Shown one piece after another: positions 6,656 to 8,954 of a DNA stretch of 8,954 bases. The notes under the pieces are model-generated. The model was not told the origin of the DNA and did no database searches. It was given only the letters and a program-made list of their open reading frames with translations. Numbering within the stretch: position 1 is the first letter of the stretch; the number at the start of each line of letters is the position of its first letter. The stretch spans positions 1 through 8,954 of the forward strand of contig JALZUH010000140.1 of NCBI GenBank assembly GCA_023301645.1. The letters are read 5' to 3'. The stretch comes from Akkermansiaceae bacterium. Its GTDB lineage: Bacteria; Verrucomicrobiota; Verrucomicrobiia; Verrucomicrobiales; Akkermansiaceae. The position numbers and the translations under genes were made by a program.

Positions 6656-6712
6656 TCCACCCATACCTCGGATCAACCATACACACTTCCACACCTTACT
6701 TCACCACAACTC

Positions 6713-7018
6713 ATGTCTGATAAGCCCACTTCCACCACACCCAAAGCCGACACACGATTCAACGACTTCGTCTTTCTCCAAGCCCAGAACGCCGGCCTCT
6801 TTCTCGGCCAGCTCCCTCACCCAGCGACAGGTGAAACCAGTGTCAACCTACAGGCAGCAGCCATGGTGCTCGACTCACTAGAAATGCTAGCCACCAAGAC
6901 CCAAGGAAACCTCACCACCGAGGAAGCCGCACTTCTCGAAAAAGCACTTCTCAACATCCGCGCCCTCTACGCCAATGTAGAAGACGCCCAAGAGGGACAA
7001 GACGAGCTCGCTGAGTAA
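6713..7018 (+). CDS. DUF1844 family protein
   Basis: This 101-residue acidic protein matches the DUF1844 pattern as I know it. It has an N-terminal FNDFVFLQAQNAGLFLGQLPHP stretch (here split as residues 16-27 and following), a G-x-x-x-VNL segment, then LDSLEMLATKTQGNLTTEE (53-71) and ALLNIRALYANV (78-89). The KT-x-GNLT-x-E core and the L..LR..Y helix are the family hallmarks. The fold should be mostly helical. There is no signal peptide or membrane segment, and the C-terminal tail is Glu/Asp-rich. The function of the family is unknown. The ATG at 6713 follows a 41-nt leader with no G. It lies 57 nt after the M16 gene on the same strand with no terminator between, so the two are probably cotranscribed. 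Confidence 0.85.
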   Translation: MSDKPTSTTPKADTRFNDFVFLQAQNAGLFLGQLPHPATGETSVNLQAAAMVLDSLEMLATKTQGNLTTEEAALLEKALLNIRALYANVEDAQEGQDELAE

Positions 7019-7024
7019 ACACCC

Positions 7025-7051
7025 TCCCTTACTGAGTTACTGGGGTAGGGA
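7025..7051. terminator. Bulged hairpin between convergent genes, weak terminator candidate
   Basis: TCCCTTAC (7025-7032) pairs with GTAGGGA (7045-7051) with one bulged T, giving 7 bp and a 12-nt loop. It fills most of the 40-bp gap between the convergent DUF1844 and aldolase/dehydrogenase genes. No T tract follows on either strand, so its role in termination is only suggested by position. Confidence 0.3.
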
Positions 7052-7058
7052 AGATTCG

Positions 7059-8954
7059 CTACCTCAGAAATGCCTCGTGTAAGCCACCGTCCACACTAAG
7101 AATCTGCCCCGTGGTTTTACTGAGCTTCTCACTGAGTAGTAAATACGCAGCTTCCGCCTGATCCTCTGGAGTGATCGGGTTATTAGTCAGTGTTCTACTC
7201 GCATAGAAGACAGAGAGCTTATCGCGCAAGCTATCGGCCGTATCATCGGTATCGAATTCGATCCCGTATTTCTGTAAAGAAGCCATGACGCGATCCTTCG
7301 GGAACATCGTAGAGCCCTTGACCACCGTTGCTGGTGCCAGTCCATTGACCCGCACCAGTGGAGCCATCTCGACAGCCATTTCACGGACTAGGTGATTGGC
7401 CGCTGCCTTCGACGTATCGTAGGCGACTGAGCCCTTCTTTGCCACCACGGCATTGACAGAAGTCGTCATCACCATCGATCCTCGCAGACCTTGAGCTTGG
7501 AATATTTTATTAGCCTCCTCAGCCACCTTCGCCTGCCCGATGACATTAATGCCATAAGAAAGATCCCACATCGCGTCATCGAAGAGCCCGTCCTTATCAG
7601 GAGCTGCAAATAAACCTGCCGTGATAATCACATGATCAATCCCACCATAGGCCAAGACCACCTCCTCTAGCATCACTCGAATCGACTCGCGACTCGTCAC
7701 ATCACACGCAAGTGCAATGGCAGGACCGCAATTAGAGCGACCTGTGCCCGCCACACCGATGCCCATGCCATAGACATTGGTGAGCTCCTCCACGGTGTCA
7801 GCAGCGGCTTCTAGCTTGAGATCTGCTACCACTACATGAGCCCCTTCTTTGGCTACTCGGTGGCACACTGCCTTCCCGATGCCTGAGCCACCACCGATGA
7901 CTACTACCACATTACGGGCGAATTCCTTCTCCGCTGGCATGCGCTGTAGCTTCGCCTCTTCAAGCGCCCAGTATTCGATATCAAATGCCTCCTGCTGGGG
8001 CAGTGCGATGTATTTGGAAATAGCCTCCGCCCCACGCATCACCTCAACAGCGCAGTTATAAAACTCCGCCGTCACACGTGACTCCGATTTATTTTTGCCA
8101 AATGCGATCATACCAATACCAGGGATCAGAACCACCGTAGGATTAGGGTCTCGCATCGCAGGACTATCAGCTCGCTTACAGCTCTCATAGTAAGAGGCAT
8201 AATCAGCTCGGTATTGTTCGAGGCCATTGCGTAGCTTCACCTTCAGTGCCGCTATATCCTCCTGCTGCGGATCCCAGTCCACATAGAGAGGCTTGATCTT
8301 CGTGCGTAGGAAATGATCCGGGCATGATGTCCCCAGCCCCGCTAATCTCTCCGCATCATGGGAATTCACAAAGCGCTCAATGGCAGCGTCAGTTTGAGTG
8401 GTTGCGATCATCCGTCGCTCTTGGCCGATCTGACCACGTAGCCACGGGGTCAGCTGCAGTAGCGTGTCACGGCGCGCGTCTTCGCTAAGAGGCAAATATT
8501 TCTGCCCTCCGAATGTCTGCTCACCACGATCACGGTCTTCGATATACTGCGCAGCCTTCTCGATAAGCTGAAGGGTCAGATCGTAGCATTCCTTATCCCC
8601 GTCAGCCCAGTTAATGATCCCGTGCTGCCCCATAATGAGACCCTTGAGCTCTGGGTTTTTCACTACCTCATCACGCATTTTCAAACCAAGATCAAAGCCT
8701 GGTCGCTGCCAGCCGACATAGCCGACTTCTTTACCGAAAACCTCCTCCGTCAGAGCCACCTGATCCTTACACGCCGCGATAGCAATCACCGCATTAGGAT
8801 GCATATGGTCAACGTTCGCAAACGGAATATACCCATGCAGAGGAGTATCAATCGAAGTAGCACGAGGATTGAGATTAAAGGTCGTGTGCTGATACATCGC
8901 CACCATTTCATCCTCGATCGCCGACTTCACCCCCACCGAGTCAGCGGCATTATA
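7059..8954 (-). CDS. rhaD: Bifunctional L-rhamnulose-1-phosphate aldolase / short-chain dehydrogenase, N-terminus missing
   Basis: The frame stays open to the window edge; 631 residues are visible and the family is usually about 680-700, so the first several dozen residues lie outside. A GTG at 8936 is in frame but internal, since family sequence (YNAADSVG) continues upstream. Residues 1 to about 340 are a class II aldolase domain, with zinc ligands likely H50 and H52 (DHMHPNAV) and H111 (GQHGIINW). Residues about 346-631 are a short-chain dehydrogenase: GGGSGIG (354-360), D378 after the second strand (suggesting NAD), S499, and Y512-x-x-x-K516. The family cleaves L-rhamnulose 1-phosphate to dihydroxyacetone phosphate and L-lactaldehyde, which the dehydrogenase then oxidises. 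Related fused enzymes may also take fuculose phosphate. Bacillus RhaEW has the same design. Other rhamnose genes would be expected upstream, outside the window. Confidence 0.93.
   Translation of the reverse strand, partial: YNAADSVGVKSAIEDEMVAMYQHTTFNLNPRATSIDTPLHGYIPFANVDHMHPNAVIAIAACKDQVALTEEVFGKEVGYVGWQRPGFDLGLKMRDEVVKNPELKGLIMGQHGIINWADGDKECYDLTLQLIEKAAQYIEDRDRGEQTFGGQKYLPLSEDARRDTLLQLTPWLRGQIGQERRMIATTQTDAAIERFVNSHDAERLAGLGTSCPDHFLRTKIKPLYVDWDPQQEDIAALKVKLRNGLEQYRADYASYYESCKRADSPAMRDPNPTVVLIPGIGMIAFGKNKSESRVTAEFYNCAVEVMRGAEAISKYIALPQQEAFDIEYWALEEAKLQRMPAEKEFARNVVVVIGGGSGIGKAVCHRVAKEGAHVVVADLKLEAAADTVEELTNVYGMGIGVAGTGRSNCGPAIALACDVTSRESIRVMLEEVVLAYGGIDHVIITAGLFAAPDKDGLFDDAMWDLSYGINVIGQAKVAEEANKIFQAQGLRGSMVMTTSVNAVVAKKGSVAYDTSKAAANHLVREMAVEMAPLVRVNGLAPATVVKGSTMFPKDRVMASLQKYGIEFDTDDTADSLRDKLSVFYASRTLTNNPITPEDQAEAAYLLLSEKLSKTTGQILSVDGGLHEAFLR

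Noticed and set aside
6582..6881. 99-codon frame overlapping the M16 end and the DUF1844 gene
   Set aside because: Its Ser/Pro/His-rich translation and overlap with two well-supported genes show it is a shadow frame.
8934..8936. GTG as the true start of the aldolase/dehydrogenase
   Set aside because: Typical family sequence (AADSVGVKSAIEDE) runs across this codon and the frame is open to the window edge, so the gene is truncated by the window.

Overview
The window looks like chromosomal DNA from a bacterium of the PVC group, most likely Verrucomicrobiota. This is an inference from several weak signs. Gene starts almost entirely lack Shine-Dalgarno sequences and often follow G-free leaders. 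There are several secreted proteins of unrecognised family, a DUF1844 protein, a cytosolic-type tandem M16 peptidase and a fused rhamnulose-phosphate aldolase/dehydrogenase. No transposase, integrase, phage gene, CRISPR array, rRNA or tRNA was seen, so this reads as an ordinary housekeeping and catabolic region.

Layout. The left edge (1-244, minus) holds the N-terminal part of a secreted protein. A 362-bp intergenic stretch follows, with a 25-bp imperfect palindrome. Two plus-strand genes for exported proteins come next and probably form a two-gene unit: a von Willebrand A (VWA) domain protein with an intact MIDAS motif (607-1509) and an unrecognised signal-peptide protein (1517-2569). They converge on metX (2591-3742, minus), a homoserine O-acyltransferase of methionine biosynthesis. 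A divergent 396-bp spacer separates metX from a plus-strand pair, a tandem M16 metallopeptidase (4139-6655) and a small DUF1844 protein (6713-7018). The right edge (7059-8954, minus) is the bulk of a bifunctional L-rhamnulose-1-phosphate aldolase/short-chain dehydrogenase, cut off at its N-terminus by the window.

The genes serve separate jobs: envelope or secreted functions, methionine synthesis, proteolysis, and deoxysugar catabolism. No single pathway links them. The most interesting non-coding region is the leader of metX. On the minus strand it can fold into two adjacent hairpins, the first a 6-bp stem with a GNRA loop whose G-U pair favours the metX strand. A segment of the second hairpin can instead pair with a sequence lying just before a T tract. 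It also contains a 12-codon leader ORF. Further upstream is a dyad that nearly matches the LexA box reported for Verrucomicrobia. These are leads rather than demonstrated elements. I did not find a clear new multi-gene system.
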